From: Burkholderia sp. PAMC 26561
GTDB taxonomy: Bacteria > Pseudomonadota > Gammaproteobacteria > Burkholderiales > Burkholderiaceae
Length of the DNA: 64,000 nt
Direction: 5' to 3'
Assembly (NCBI RefSeq): GCF_001557535.2
Contig: NZ_CP014306.1
Location: 310,001-374,000, forward strand
Shown: piece by piece, positions 18,938 to 27,060 of the stretch
How the letters are laid out: every line of letters starts with the position of its first letter
Numbering within the stretch: position 1 is the first letter of the stretch
Notes under the pieces: model-generated
Told to the model about the DNA's origin: nothing
Database searches by the model: none
Seen by the model: the letters and a program-made list of their open reading frames with translations, nothing else
Made by a program: the position numbers and the translations under genes

Positions 18938-19948
18938 TCAGTGCGCGTGCGCCTTTTCACCCAGCGAACAACTGTGCACCGTCGTGCCCATTTCCACTTG
19001 CAGGGTCGCGTGGTGCATGGCGTAGTCGCGGCGCAGTGTTCCCACGATTGCATCGACGAAAACATCGCCCGGATGTCCCGCCGGCATCACGATATGCGCG
19101 GTCATCGCGTTTTCGGTGGTGGAAAGCGCCCAGACGTGGAGATCGTGGACGTCGGTGACGCCCGGCAAGTCGGAGAGATATTTTTCGATACGCGGCTTGT
19201 CCACGCCCGGCGGCACCGCGGCCATGGCAAGACGCATGGCGTCGCGCCCCAGCCCCCACGTCCCGGCCACGATCACCGCGACCACGACAATGCTCATCAC
19301 CGGATCGACCCAGCTCGCGCCGGTATAGAGGATCACGAGGCCGCTCACGGCGACCGCGGCCGAGATGCCGGCATCGCCCGCCATGTGCAGGAACGCGCCG
19401 CGGATGTTCAGGTCTTCCTTGCTGCCGCGCATGAAAAGCCACGCGGAGAAACCGTTGACCACCAGCCCGATCGTCGCAACGATAAACACATCGAGTCCCG
19501 CAACCGGCGCGGGATTGAGCAGGCGCTGGACGGCCTCGAGCACGATCGCGCCGCACGCGAACAGCAGCAGCGCGGCGTTGGCGAGCGAAGCGAGTATCGA
19601 CGAACTGCCGAGTCCGAATGTGTATCGTTCCGATGGCTTTCGCGTGCCGAGCCAGACCGCGCCCCAGGCAAGCAGGAGGCCGAGGACATCGGAGAGATTG
19701 TGGCCCGCGTCGGCGAGCAGCGCGGTCGAATGCGCGATGAACCCGTACACCGCCTGCACGGTCACGATCACCACGTTCAGCGCGACCGCTATCGCGAAGG
19801 TGCGGCCCTGCCCGGCTTGCGGCGCATGGTGGTGATGATGGCCGCCTTTGTGATCGTGGCCGTGTGCCTCGTGAGCCTCGTGGTCATGCGCGTGACCTTC
19901 GTGCCCGTGGTCATGATGCTGATGTTGATGCGTCGGTCGAGGTGCCAT
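18938..19948 (-). CDS. Cation diffusion facilitator (zinc/cobalt-type exporter)
   Basis: A 336-residue inner-membrane antiporter that should export Zn2+ or a similar divalent ion for protons. The first 45 residues are extremely His-rich, a common cytoplasmic metal-buffering extension. Six membrane helices follow. Metal-site residues appear as H83 and D87 in TM2 (LLADAGHNLSD) and as HMAGD in TM5. The C-terminal domain (LPGVTDVHDLHVWALS) is the ferredoxin-like dimerisation domain. The start codon directly follows the stop of the ArsR-type repressor gene, so the two form one operon, and the repressor's zinc site supports zinc as substrate. Confidence 0.93.
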   Translation of the reverse strand: MAPRPTHQHQHHDHGHEGHAHDHEAHEAHGHDHKGGHHHHHAPQAGQGRTFAIAVALNVVIVTVQAVYGFIAHSTALLADAGHNLSDVLGLLLAWGAVWLGTRKPSERYTFGLGSSSILASLANAALLLFACGAIVLEAVQRLLNPAPVAGLDVFIVATIGLVVNGFSAWLFMRGSKEDLNIRGAFLHMAGDAGISAAVAVSGLVILYTGASWVDPVMSIVVVAVIVAGTWGLGRDAMRLAMAAVPPGVDKPRIEKYLSDLPGVTDVHDLHVWALSTTENAMTAHIVMPAGHPGDVFVDAIVGTLRRDYAMHHATLQVEMGTTVHSCSLGEKAHAH

Positions 19949-20308
19949 TTAATCGTTATCCGGTCTGAAATCGGCGTGCGGCTCGGCGATATGCTCGAGC
20001 AATTCAGCCAGCATGCCGCTGATGTGCTGGTCAGCGGCGAGATAGAAAACCTGCTTGCCTTCGCGCTCTGCCCGCACGATTCGCGCCGCCCGCAGCAAGC
20101 GCAAATGGTGGCTCACGAGCGAAGCCGATAACCCCAGCGACTCAGCTATGGCCCCCACGGGCGTGCGCCCTTCCACGCACGTCAACACGATGCGCAAACG
20201 CGTCGGGTCACCCAGCAGGCGGAACAGGTCGGCGAGCGGAACGACACGCTCGTCGGTTGAAACGTCGTTTAGCAGCAGCGCTGAAGGCACGATTGTTGTA
20301 TCGAACAT
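19949..20308 (-). CDS. ArsR/SmtB-family metal-sensing repressor
   Basis: A 119-residue winged-helix repressor. The recognition helix is in LGLSASLVSHHLRLLRAARIV. Helix alpha-5 carries D93, H95, H106 and E109, with exactly the spacing of the SmtB zinc site (D-x-H-x10-H-x2-E). No alpha-3N cysteine pair is present, so this is a zinc-type sensor rather than an arsenic or cadmium one. It should release the operator and allow expression of the adjacent CDF exporter when zinc is high. Its ATG (20306-20308) lies inside the operator and has no ribosome-binding site, which suggests leaderless translation; GTG at 20290 is an alternative. Confidence 0.92.
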   Translation of the reverse strand: MFDTTIVPSALLLNDVSTDERVVPLADLFRLLGDPTRLRIVLTCVEGRTPVGAIAESLGLSASLVSHHLRLLRAARIVRAEREGKQVFYLAADQHISGMLAELLEHIAEPHADFRPDND

Positions 20309-20328
20309 ATGAACAGGTGTTCACATGT
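20305..20328. promoter_or_regulatory. SmtB-type operator overlapping the repressor start codon
   Basis: The core TGAACAGGTGTTCA (20310-20323) is a perfect 6-2-6 inverted repeat, extended by ACAT at 20305 and ATGT at 20325. TGAACA/TGTTCA half sites are characteristic of SmtB/CzrA operators. It covers the repressor ATG. Confidence 0.8.
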
Positions 20329-20418
20329 TATCGAGACCAGGTCGCCGGCGTCAACGCAAAAATCGGGATCGGCGGTGAACGTGTGGGAAAATGGCGTGTT
20401 CGCATTCGATTTCCCTCA

Positions 20419-22275
20419 ATGGATACAGTTTTTGCGCGCGGCTTCGCAGCACATCGCGACGGCCGCCTCACCGAAGCGGAACGCGACTATCAGGCCGCGC
20501 TCGCCGCAGAGCCCTCCCACGTCGACGCACTTCATCTGCTCGGCGTGCTGCGCCACCAACAAGGCCAGCACGCGGAAGCGGCCGATCTGGTGCGCCGCGC
20601 GGCAGACCTGCGTCCCGCCGATCCCGCCTTGCAGCTCAATCTCGGCAATGCGCTGAAGGCGCTCGGCCGGATCGATGACGCCATCGAAAGGTTTCGTAAC
20701 GCGTTGCACCTGGAACCCGGCTTTTCGCTCGCGCAATACAACCTGGGCAATGCGTACGCTGCGGCGGGCCGTCACGAAGACGCCGCCGATGCCTTCGAAA
20801 AAGCCCTGCGCCTGCAGCCCGGCGACGCGCCTACCTGGAACAATTTCGGCAACGCGCTGCTTGGAATGCGCCGTTTCGAGGAAGGCGCGAAGGCGTTCCG
20901 CCGCGCGCTTCAAATACGGCCGGGGCACGCGGGCGCGCACAACAACCTGGGCATGGCGCTCAATGCGCTCGGCGACACCCACGGCGCCATCCAGCAATTT
21001 CGCGAAGCCATTGCCGCCGAGCCGAACTATGTCGCGGCGCATTTCAACCTGGGCAATCTTCTCGATACCGTCGGCCGTCCGCATGAAGCCGTGCCCGTGC
21101 TGCAGAAAGTGCTGCGCATGCAGCCGCAATTCGCGCCCGCGCACTTTGGACTCGGGCACGCGCTTGCGGGTATAGGCGAGCATGAAGCCGCGTTGCCGCA
21201 GTTCGAGCGCGCGGTCGGACTCGATCCGAAATACAGCGTGGCGTGGCTCGGACTTGGCAATGCGCATTTCGCGCTCGGCGGTCATAAAGCGGCGCTGCGT
21301 GCCTTCGATCAGGCGTTGCGCCTCGATCCAGGCCTCGTTGCGGCGAACCTGAATCGCGCGCTGACATTGCTTGCGCTCGGCGATTACGCTCGCGGACTGA
21401 GCGCTTATGAATGGCGCCTGCGCGCGCCAGCCAGCGTCCCGGCGCCGGGCCTGCCCGTGTGGAAAGGCGCGCCCATGCCGCGCGAGACGCTGTGGATCCG
21501 CGCAGAACAGGGCTTCGGCGATACCTTGCAGTTCGTGCGTTTCGTGCCGTTCGCGGCGAAGCTCGTCGGCCAGATCGTGCTCGAGGTGCAACCGGCGCTT
21601 GTCGCGCTGCTCGAGCCGGCGGCAAACGCGGCGGGCGTCATATTGAAAAGCACGCTGACACCGCCTCCCGCCGACATTGACGCGTTCATCCCACTGCTCA
21701 GCTTGCCGCTGGCGCTGGGTGTATCGAATACGGAAATGGTGCCGGCGCGCACGCCCTATCTCGTGGTGCCAGCCGCGTATCGCAAGAAATGGCGCGGGTC
21801 GCTCGGCGGCCAGTCGAAGCGCAAACTCGGCATTGCATGGTCGGGCCGGATCCAGCCCGGCGAGACGCGTTCGGCGCCGCTCGCGTTACTGGAACCTTTG
21901 TTCATGCTGGAAGGCATCGACTGGATCGTTCTGCAGCCTACGCTCACCGCTGAAGAACGCGCGCTGCTGGACAAGCATCCGCGGGCGCGTTTCATTCAGC
22001 GGCTGGAAGACAAGCTGGAGAGTTTCGCCGATACCGCCGCGATCATCGATCGTCTGGACGGCGTCGTATCCATCGATACCGCCGTCGCGCATCTGAGCGG
22101 CGCGCTCGGAAAACCGCTGTGGCTGATGCTGCCGTTCGCAGCCGACTGGCGTTGGGGTATCGATACACCTTCGAGCGCGTGGTATCCCAAAGCCCATCTG
22201 TTCCGGCAGGCGAAACCTGGCGCGTGGGATGGAGTCATCGAACGGGTGGCGAAGGATGTTGCGGCGTCTTCCTAG
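20419..22275 (+). CDS. TPR protein with glycosyltransferase-like C-terminal domain
   Basis: A 618-residue protein. Residues 1-330 consist of about nine tandem 34-residue tetratricopeptide repeats (for example ALQLNLGNALKALGRIDDAI and GAHNNLGMALNALGDTHGAI). The remainder resembles a GT-B/heptosyltransferase-like domain: RKLGIAWSGRIQPGETRSAP and DGVVSIDTAVAHLSGALGKP. The general architecture recalls bacterial O-GlcNAc-transferase-like proteins, but no GT41 signature is clear. Met 20419 is the first ATG past the zinc operator; an upstream frame opens only with TTG inside the repressor gene. The acceptor is unknown, and the TPR array suggests a protein or peptide partner. Confidence 0.85.
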   Translation: MDTVFARGFAAHRDGRLTEAERDYQAALAAEPSHVDALHLLGVLRHQQGQHAEAADLVRRAADLRPADPALQLNLGNALKALGRIDDAIERFRNALHLEPGFSLAQYNLGNAYAAAGRHEDAADAFEKALRLQPGDAPTWNNFGNALLGMRRFEEGAKAFRRALQIRPGHAGAHNNLGMALNALGDTHGAIQQFREAIAAEPNYVAAHFNLGNLLDTVGRPHEAVPVLQKVLRMQPQFAPAHFGLGHALAGIGEHEAALPQFERAVGLDPKYSVAWLGLGNAHFALGGHKAALRAFDQALRLDPGLVAANLNRALTLLALGDYARGLSAYEWRLRAPASVPAPGLPVWKGAPMPRETLWIRAEQGFGDTLQFVRFVPFAAKLVGQIVLEVQPALVALLEPAANAAGVILKSTLTPPPADIDAFIPLLSLPLALGVSNTEMVPARTPYLVVPAAYRKKWRGSLGGQSKRKLGIAWSGRIQPGETRSAPLALLEPLFMLEGIDWIVLQPTLTAEERALLDKHPRARFIQRLEDKLESFADTAAIIDRLDGVVSIDTAVAHLSGALGKPLWLMLPFAADWRWGIDTPSSAWYPKAHLFRQAKPGAWDGVIERVAKDVAASS

Positions 22276-22300
22276 TGTCTCCAACACCAGCGTTTGAAAC

Positions 22301-22335
22301 AAAAAACCCCTCGCCACGGCGAGGGGTTTTCGTTT
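22301..22335. terminator. Bidirectional terminator
   Basis: The stem AACCCCTCGCC / GGCGAGGGGTT with A-rich and T-rich flanks lies between the TPR gene and the convergent MFS gene. Confidence 0.92.
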
Positions 22336-22356
22336 CAGGCCACAGGTGACGGAAAG

Positions 22357-23655
22357 TCAGGCCGTCTTGTACTGATTGCGCGCTTCCGTTGAGCGGTAAA
22401 GCACCAGCGTCGCGATCAACCCGCAGATCGCCGCAAGCCCCATCCAAACGCCGGGCGCCGCCTTGTTGCCGGTCGCGTGAATCAGGTAGGTCGAGATGGC
22501 GGGCGTGAAGCCGCCGATCGTCGTTGCGAGGCTGTACGCAAGCGAGAAGCCCGTGGTCCGGACTTCGACCGGCATGACTTCCGTGAGCGCCACGACCATC
22601 GCGCCGTTATAGCTTCCGTACAGGAACGATAGCCACAACTCGACGCCGAGCAGACGCAGGAACGATGGATCGGCGACAAGCCATTGAACGGCCGGATACG
22701 ACGTGAGAATGGTCAGGATCGTGAAGAACAACAGCACCGGGCGACGTCCGACACGGTCCGACACCGCGCCCGAAAGCGGCAGCCAGACGAGATTCGACAA
22801 ACCGACGAACACCGTCACCACCAATGTATCGATGGAAGAAAGCTTCAGCACTTCCTTGCCGAACGTCGGCGTGTACGCCGTGATCATGTAGAACGACACG
22901 GTCGTCATGATCACCATGCCCATGCCGGCCAGCACGATGCCCCAGTTCGACGCCATGGACCTCATGATCTCGCTCATCGACGGACGATGTTTGCGCGCGA
23001 GGAACTCCTCCGTTTCCTGCAGCGAACGGCGGATGATGAACAGGAACGGCACGATCAGGCAGCCGATGATGAACGGCACGCGCCAACCCCAGGCGGTCAT
23101 CTGGTCGGGCGGCAAGACCTGGCTCATGACCACACCGATCAGCGCGGCAAACACCACCGCCACTTGCTGGCTACCCGACTGCCAGGAGCAATAGAAACCC
23201 TTGTTGCCCTTGGTCGCGATCTCGGACAGATACACGGACACGCCGCCAAGCTCCACGCCGGCCGAAAAGCCCTGCAGCAAGCGGCCAGCCAGCACGATGA
23301 TCGGGGCCAGCACCCCGATGGTCGCGTATCCCGGGATCACCGCGACCAGCAGCGTGCCGATCGCCATCATGGTCAGCGTAAGAATCAAGCCCTTCCGCCG
23401 GCCGTGGTGATCGATATACGCGCCGAGCACGATAGCGCCGATCGGCCGCATCAGGAAGCCGGCGCCGAACACCGACAGCGCGAGCATCAGCGACGCGAAT
23501 TCGTTGCCGCTCGGAAAATACGTCTTCGCAATGGACGAGGCGTAATAGCCATAGACCATGAAGTCGTACATTTCAAGGAAGTTGCCGCTGACGACGCGAA
23601 ATACCGACTTCGCTTTCGACTCGTTCACGGGCGTTGCATGTGAAGGGGTGGACAT
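22357..23655 (-). CDS. MFS transporter, citrate/tricarballylate:H+ symporter type
   Basis: A 432-residue, 12-helix major facilitator of the metabolite:H+ symporter branch, close in pattern to CitA/TcuC. The opening [26 protein letters not shown] is typical, followed by motif A-like DHHGRRKGL between helices 2 and 3 and [20 protein letters not shown] in helix 4. It should import a di- or tricarboxylate with protons. The start at 23655 (MSTPSHATP) is preferred because the upstream frame is Arg/Ser-rich and unlike the family. No catabolic partner lies next to it. Confidence 0.88.
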   Translation of the reverse strand: MSTPSHATPVNESKAKSVFRVVSGNFLEMYDFMVYGYYASSIAKTYFPSGNEFASLMLALSVFGAGFLMRPIGAIVLGAYIDHHGRRKGLILTLTMMAIGTLLVAVIPGYATIGVLAPIIVLAGRLLQGFSAGVELGGVSVYLSEIATKGNKGFYCSWQSGSQQVAVVFAALIGVVMSQVLPPDQMTAWGWRVPFIIGCLIVPFLFIIRRSLQETEEFLARKHRPSMSEIMRSMASNWGIVLAGMGMVIMTTVSFYMITAYTPTFGKEVLKLSSIDTLVVTVFVGLSNLVWLPLSGAVSDRVGRRPVLLFFTILTILTSYPAVQWLVADPSFLRLLGVELWLSFLYGSYNGAMVVALTEVMPVEVRTTGFSLAYSLATTIGGFTPAISTYLIHATGNKAAPGVWMGLAAICGLIATLVLYRSTEARNQYKTA

Positions 23656-23992
23656 GTCTATCTCAAAGACTTTGACTAAAAACGCCGGCCGGATTGCTTG
23701 GACGGCGTGTGGCTCGACGCGGCGTGAAACGCTGGAAACCGATGCACTCGTTCGCGGGCTGCGTGGTGGCAAAACGCCGGATGCATGTGTAAGCTTCGCC
23801 GGTTGAAGACCGGCAAAAAATTCCTCGGCACGGCGCAAACGACCAAAAATAACTACACAAGGGTTAACCCTCGATAGTTAACACCGTTATTTCGGTAATT
23901 GTCCGCGTCGCCAATCTTACAACGCGAACGCGAAACACGCTCATTCGAACTTCGCGCAATTGCTGCTAAAACAGCTTAACTTTAGCTTTCAT
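23656..23992. other. Divergent intergenic region with palindromes
   Basis: No gene is seen in this 337-bp stretch. It contains a perfect 12-bp palindrome AGGGTTAACCCT at 23860-23871, followed closely by ATAGTTAACACCGTTAT, and a hairpin GCCGGT/ACCGGC with six A near 23798-23820. These are candidate regulator sites for the MFS gene, whose promoter should lie here. Confidence 0.4.
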
Positions 23993-24535
23993 ATGTCTAT
24001 AAATAAGCTTACAAATTCGCAATCACCGACCGGATTCGTTTTGCAACTGGCGACATTAAAGGATGCGGCACTTATAGCCGACATGCATGCAAGGAGTTGG
24101 GCAACGGCGTATCGAGGGATCCTGCCGGACACGTATCTCGATGACGAACTGACGGTGGATCGCGCCGCGCACTGGAGCACGCGCTTCGACGAACTTGCCA
24201 ATGGCGCGGGCGAAGTGTTCATCGCGTACATCGGCGAGGAGCCGGCCGGGTTCGTATGCGTGATGGCACCCGATGAAACTGGCAGCGCGCTCGTTGACAA
24301 CCTGCACGCCATGCCGCAAGCCAAAGGCACGGGACTCGGCACCGCAATGCTCGAGCAAGCCGCGCAATGGGCGGAAGGTCACGGCGCGAAGAACTTGCAC
24401 CTCTATGTGCTCGAGCCGAATGTTGCGGCAATCGGGTTTTATGAATCGCGTGGATGGCGTTTGGCGGGACGTGAAGATGACACGATGGGCGGCATACCTA
24501 TCATCGCGCTGCGCTATACCCGGCCGATCGGCTGA
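23993..24535 (+). CDS. GNAT-family N-acetyltransferase
   Basis: A 180-residue acetyl-CoA-dependent acetyltransferase. Motif A is seen in LHAMPQAKGTGLGTAMLEQA (the Q-x-x-G-x-G/A pyrophosphate loop is QAKGTGLG) and motif B in NLHLYVLEPNVAAIGFYESRGW. The N-terminal part LKDAALIADMHARSWATAYRGILPD is shared by a large group of uncharacterised single-domain GNATs. The substrate is unknown. Met 23993 is preferred over a TTG 33 bases upstream; the ribosome-binding site is weak. Confidence 0.9.
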   Translation: MSINKLTNSQSPTGFVLQLATLKDAALIADMHARSWATAYRGILPDTYLDDELTVDRAAHWSTRFDELANGAGEVFIAYIGEEPAGFVCVMAPDETGSALVDNLHAMPQAKGTGLGTAMLEQAAQWAEGHGAKNLHLYVLEPNVAAIGFYESRGWRLAGREDDTMGGIPIIALRYTRPIG

Positions 24536-24890
24536 GGTCTCCGGGTTTGCTTTGCCTTCATGGAATCGCTGGCGTAATCTCGTTCAACGCCTCTTGCAGG
24601 ATGTAGCGCAACACGTCCCGCGTGCATTGGCGTGGCCCGTTGAAATGTACGTTGCGTCCGTATCATTCAGCGATCTTTCTTCCCTCCGAGCGCCTTCCAA
24701 CAATGGAACTAAGAAGGTTCTGAGCGACGCCAAAGCAGGCGCTGGGTATGATCGAGGGCTGTTCTGTGGCGGTCCGGCAAGGTGAAATATCTGTCACCTT
24801 CGCAGCAACATCCGGGCGATGTCCACACGGCTGCCCCGCGTGTTATTTCGCTGAGCAGTCCTGACGCCCGCTTTCGGATATGAGAAAAAA
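24536..24890. other. Intergenic region without recognisable features
   Basis: This 355-bp stretch separates two plus-strand genes. I found no convincing gene, RNA, terminator or repeat. A promoter for the next gene is expected near its right end but no clear hexamers are visible. Confidence 0.4.
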
Positions 24891-26156
24891 ATGAATGCTC
24901 CTCTGGTCGTTGTACAAGGCGATCTGCTTCTGCCAACCCTGTACCCGCTCGCCGGTATGCCCAACGCCGTCTATGGCGAAGAGTGGACGCTGAAGAGCGC
25001 GCGTCCAGCATTGACCGAATATGAAATTCCGTTTTACGCGGCGCGATTTCTCACGGCTTATGTCAGTCCGATATCGCTTCGCAACGAGCGTTTTCCATAC
25101 ACGCCGGCAAGTCTCTGGGGCAAGTTCAGACGCAATGATGAAATGCTGCAGACGGAGCAAACGAGCTTCGCCGCCGCGCCTGTTGATAACGCACCGGCCG
25201 CCCCGGAACCAGCATCGTTTGCGTTCGAGCCATTCACCGCACCCGACGATCGCGTGGTCAAGACGCCACCTGCAAACGATCGTCGCAAACAGGTTGCCGG
25301 CGGTGCGATTGCGCTGGCTTGCGCTGCGTTTATCGCCTGGGCGCTGTTCGGCACGCGAATCGGCCATCAAAAGCCGGAACAAGCGGCCATGGTTGCGTCG
25401 AATGCAACGCCCGCGGCTGATGCATCAGCTGATGTCGTTGCTGCTGAACCGTCTGCAGTTTCTTCTGTGCCGCCTTCCAGCTCAGCTACCGTGTCTACTG
25501 CAACGTCCGGCTCTCATCCGGCTGAAGGTTCCTCCAAGCCTTCGGCTGTCGCCGCTGCGGCTCTAACTGCGTTGCAGACACCTTCAGCACCGCCGGCCAC
25601 GACAGCTTCGACCACAACAGCCAAACCGTCGCCCAACACCGCTTCAGTCGCCAGCAACAGCGGAACGGCCAGCGCCGGCGACACGTCGGCACGGGTAATG
25701 AAACCGCAAGTCGTTGCGAAGACAAAACCGCTGGTCGTTGCGCAAGCATCCGAGCGCGGCCGCGCGAAGAGCCACGTCAAGAACAAGCGTTCAGCTGCGC
25801 TTATCCGCGAGGCGCGCAGCTACGAAGTCGTGCAGCGGCGCCACGGTCACGAATACCAGGGCACGCCCGTATATCGCAGCAGCGGGTTCGATGCGCCGCT
25901 GGCCTCGCCAGGTCGCCGCGCTCAGTCGCGCGACGACATGCGCACGGCTTCGTCGGGTTCTTCGCTCAGCGTGACCGAGATGTACAACATGCTCGCGCAT
26001 TCGGCCGTCCTCGACGACAACAGCGGCGTCTCCCGCCAGACGGTGCGCGCAAGTTCAGTAGCCACGCCACGCTCGGGCTCAGGCGATTCATCGAACTGGA
26101 GTTCCGATATCAGCCAACGCCGTGTCACCGAACCAGGATCGCAATTCCTGAAGTAA
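24891..26156 (+). CDS. Unrecognised membrane-anchored low-complexity protein
   Basis: A 421-residue protein of no recognised family. Residues 1-80 are ordinary mixed sequence. One hydrophobic segment lies near 136-152 (VAGGAIALACAAFIAWALFG), preceded by basic DRRKQ. Residues 160-260 are almost wholly Ala, Ser, Thr, Pro and Val. A basic region follows (RGRAKSHVKNKRS), then a Tyr/Arg/Ser-rich tail. The topology suggests a short cytoplasmic N-terminus and a long flexible periplasmic tail. AGAAAAAA before the ATG is a weak binding site; Met 25143 is an alternative start. Codon use looks coding throughout. Confidence 0.65.
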   Translation: MNAPLVVVQGDLLLPTLYPLAGMPNAVYGEEWTLKSARPALTEYEIPFYAARFLTAYVSPISLRNERFPYTPASLWGKFRRNDEMLQTEQTSFAAAPVDNAPAAPEPASFAFEPFTAPDDRVVKTPPANDRRKQVAGGAIALACAAFIAWALFGTRIGHQKPEQAAMVASNATPAADASADVVAAEPSAVSSVPPSSSATVSTATSGSHPAEGSSKPSAVAAAALTALQTPSAPPATTASTTTAKPSPNTASVASNSGTASAGDTSARVMKPQVVAKTKPLVVAQASERGRAKSHVKNKRSAALIREARSYEVVQRRHGHEYQGTPVYRSSGFDAPLASPGRRAQSRDDMRTASSGSSLSVTEMYNMLAHSAVLDDNSGVSRQTVRASSVATPRSGSGDSSNWSSDISQRRVTEPGSQFLK

Positions 26157-26199
26157 TTGCGCGCGAATGATCGCGCATCAACCAGACGGTTCCCTGGCG

Positions 26200-26234
26200 G
26201 CGAGGTGACGCGTTTTGAACGCGTCACACCTCGC
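26200..26234. repeat. Inverted repeat downstream of the low-complexity protein gene
   Basis: GCGAGGTGACGCGTT pairs with AACGCGTCACACCTCGC (a two-base bulge) around a TTG loop. There is no T tract, so it may slow polymerase or stabilise RNA rather than act as a standard terminator. Confidence 0.5.
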
Positions 26235-26267
26235 GTCGATCCTCAATCAATCTAGAAGCCTCGCACT

Positions 26268-26972
26268 ATGAAGTTCTGCTCCACCTCCGCCCTTCTGCAA
26301 GCGTTGTTTGTTGTTGTCATCGGGTTCGGCTCGACCGTGGTCAATGCTTATCAGCCCGTGGGCACGCTGCTCTCGGCAACGGGTCTCGCTGACCCCGTCC
26401 GTCCCGTACCCGCTTATGGTTCGATGGACGATTTCAAGGACGGCACCGACGGCGCGGAGAGCGGCCAGGCGGCGGGGAACGTATCCGAACTCCGGCAAAT
26501 GGTTCAGGCGAAGAAGCTCACCGAGTTGCGCGTCACGAATAACGGCAGCTACGGGGCGGCGCTCTTTTTCTATCCGCAAGAGATGGTGTATTACGTCGCG
26601 CTGTTCCAGGACAAGAATTTCTGGCGCGTGGTGAAGTCGCAGGACAACATGCACGCAGAAACCGTCTACGCGCAGTTCGCGAGGAAGAGTTATGCGCTCG
26701 CCGAGGGCGAGATCCAGCGCACGCAATTGCAGGCGCAAAAGGCGCTGCTGGAGCGGGTGATTGCGGTATCGAACGATCGGGCGCAGCGGCTGACGGCAGA
26801 CCTTTCCATTGCACGTGCGCAAGAAAGCGAAGTGTCGCAACGGCAACAGCAAATGCAGGCGGAATCAATGGCGTTGCAAAACGACAAATCCAATGCCGAG
26901 CGCCGTTTGCGGGCGCTGCAACAGCAGGTCCAGCAGCTCCAGGATCAAAACGAAGCTGGGATCGTGCAGTAA
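26268..26972 (+). CDS. DUF2968-family exported coiled-coil protein
   Basis: A 234-residue protein. A signal peptide ends near residue 27 (STVVNA). The middle part (ELRQMVQAKKLTELRVTNNG, ALFFYPQEMVYYVALFQDKN, FWRVVKSQDN) is the core of DUF2968, a family known mainly from Burkholderiales. From about residue 140 the sequence is a long Gln-rich coiled coil (LQAQKALLERVIAVSNDRAQ, then LQQQVQQLQDQN). The function is unknown; an envelope location is likely. The gene stands in the same direction as the preceding low-complexity protein. Confidence 0.85.
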   Translation: MKFCSTSALLQALFVVVIGFGSTVVNAYQPVGTLLSATGLADPVRPVPAYGSMDDFKDGTDGAESGQAAGNVSELRQMVQAKKLTELRVTNNGSYGAALFFYPQEMVYYVALFQDKNFWRVVKSQDNMHAETVYAQFARKSYALAEGEIQRTQLQAQKALLERVIAVSNDRAQRLTADLSIARAQESEVSQRQQQMQAESMALQNDKSNAERRLRALQQQVQQLQDQNEAGIVQ

Positions 26973-26991
26973 TTCTGGTTGCCGCATGAAG

Positions 26992-27031
26992 GACAAGGGC
27001 CGCTTCAACTGATGTTGAAGCGGCCCTTGTC
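26992..27031. terminator. Hairpin between convergent genes
   Basis: An 18-bp perfect stem (GACAAGGGCCGCTTCAAC and its complement) with loop TGAT lies between the DUF2968 gene and the convergent amidotransferase gene. The T tract is weak, but position and stem favour a terminator for both. Confidence 0.75.
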
Positions 27032-27060
27032 GTTATAGCCTGATTTCGTTCAACGCCGAT

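Noticed and set aside
20257..20418. 54-residue longer start for the TPR protein
   Set aside because: It opens only with TTG inside the divergent repressor gene and crosses the zinc operator.
24273..24785. Frame overlapping the end of the GNAT gene
   Set aside because: It is a shifted reading of the GNAT gene followed by non-coding sequence.
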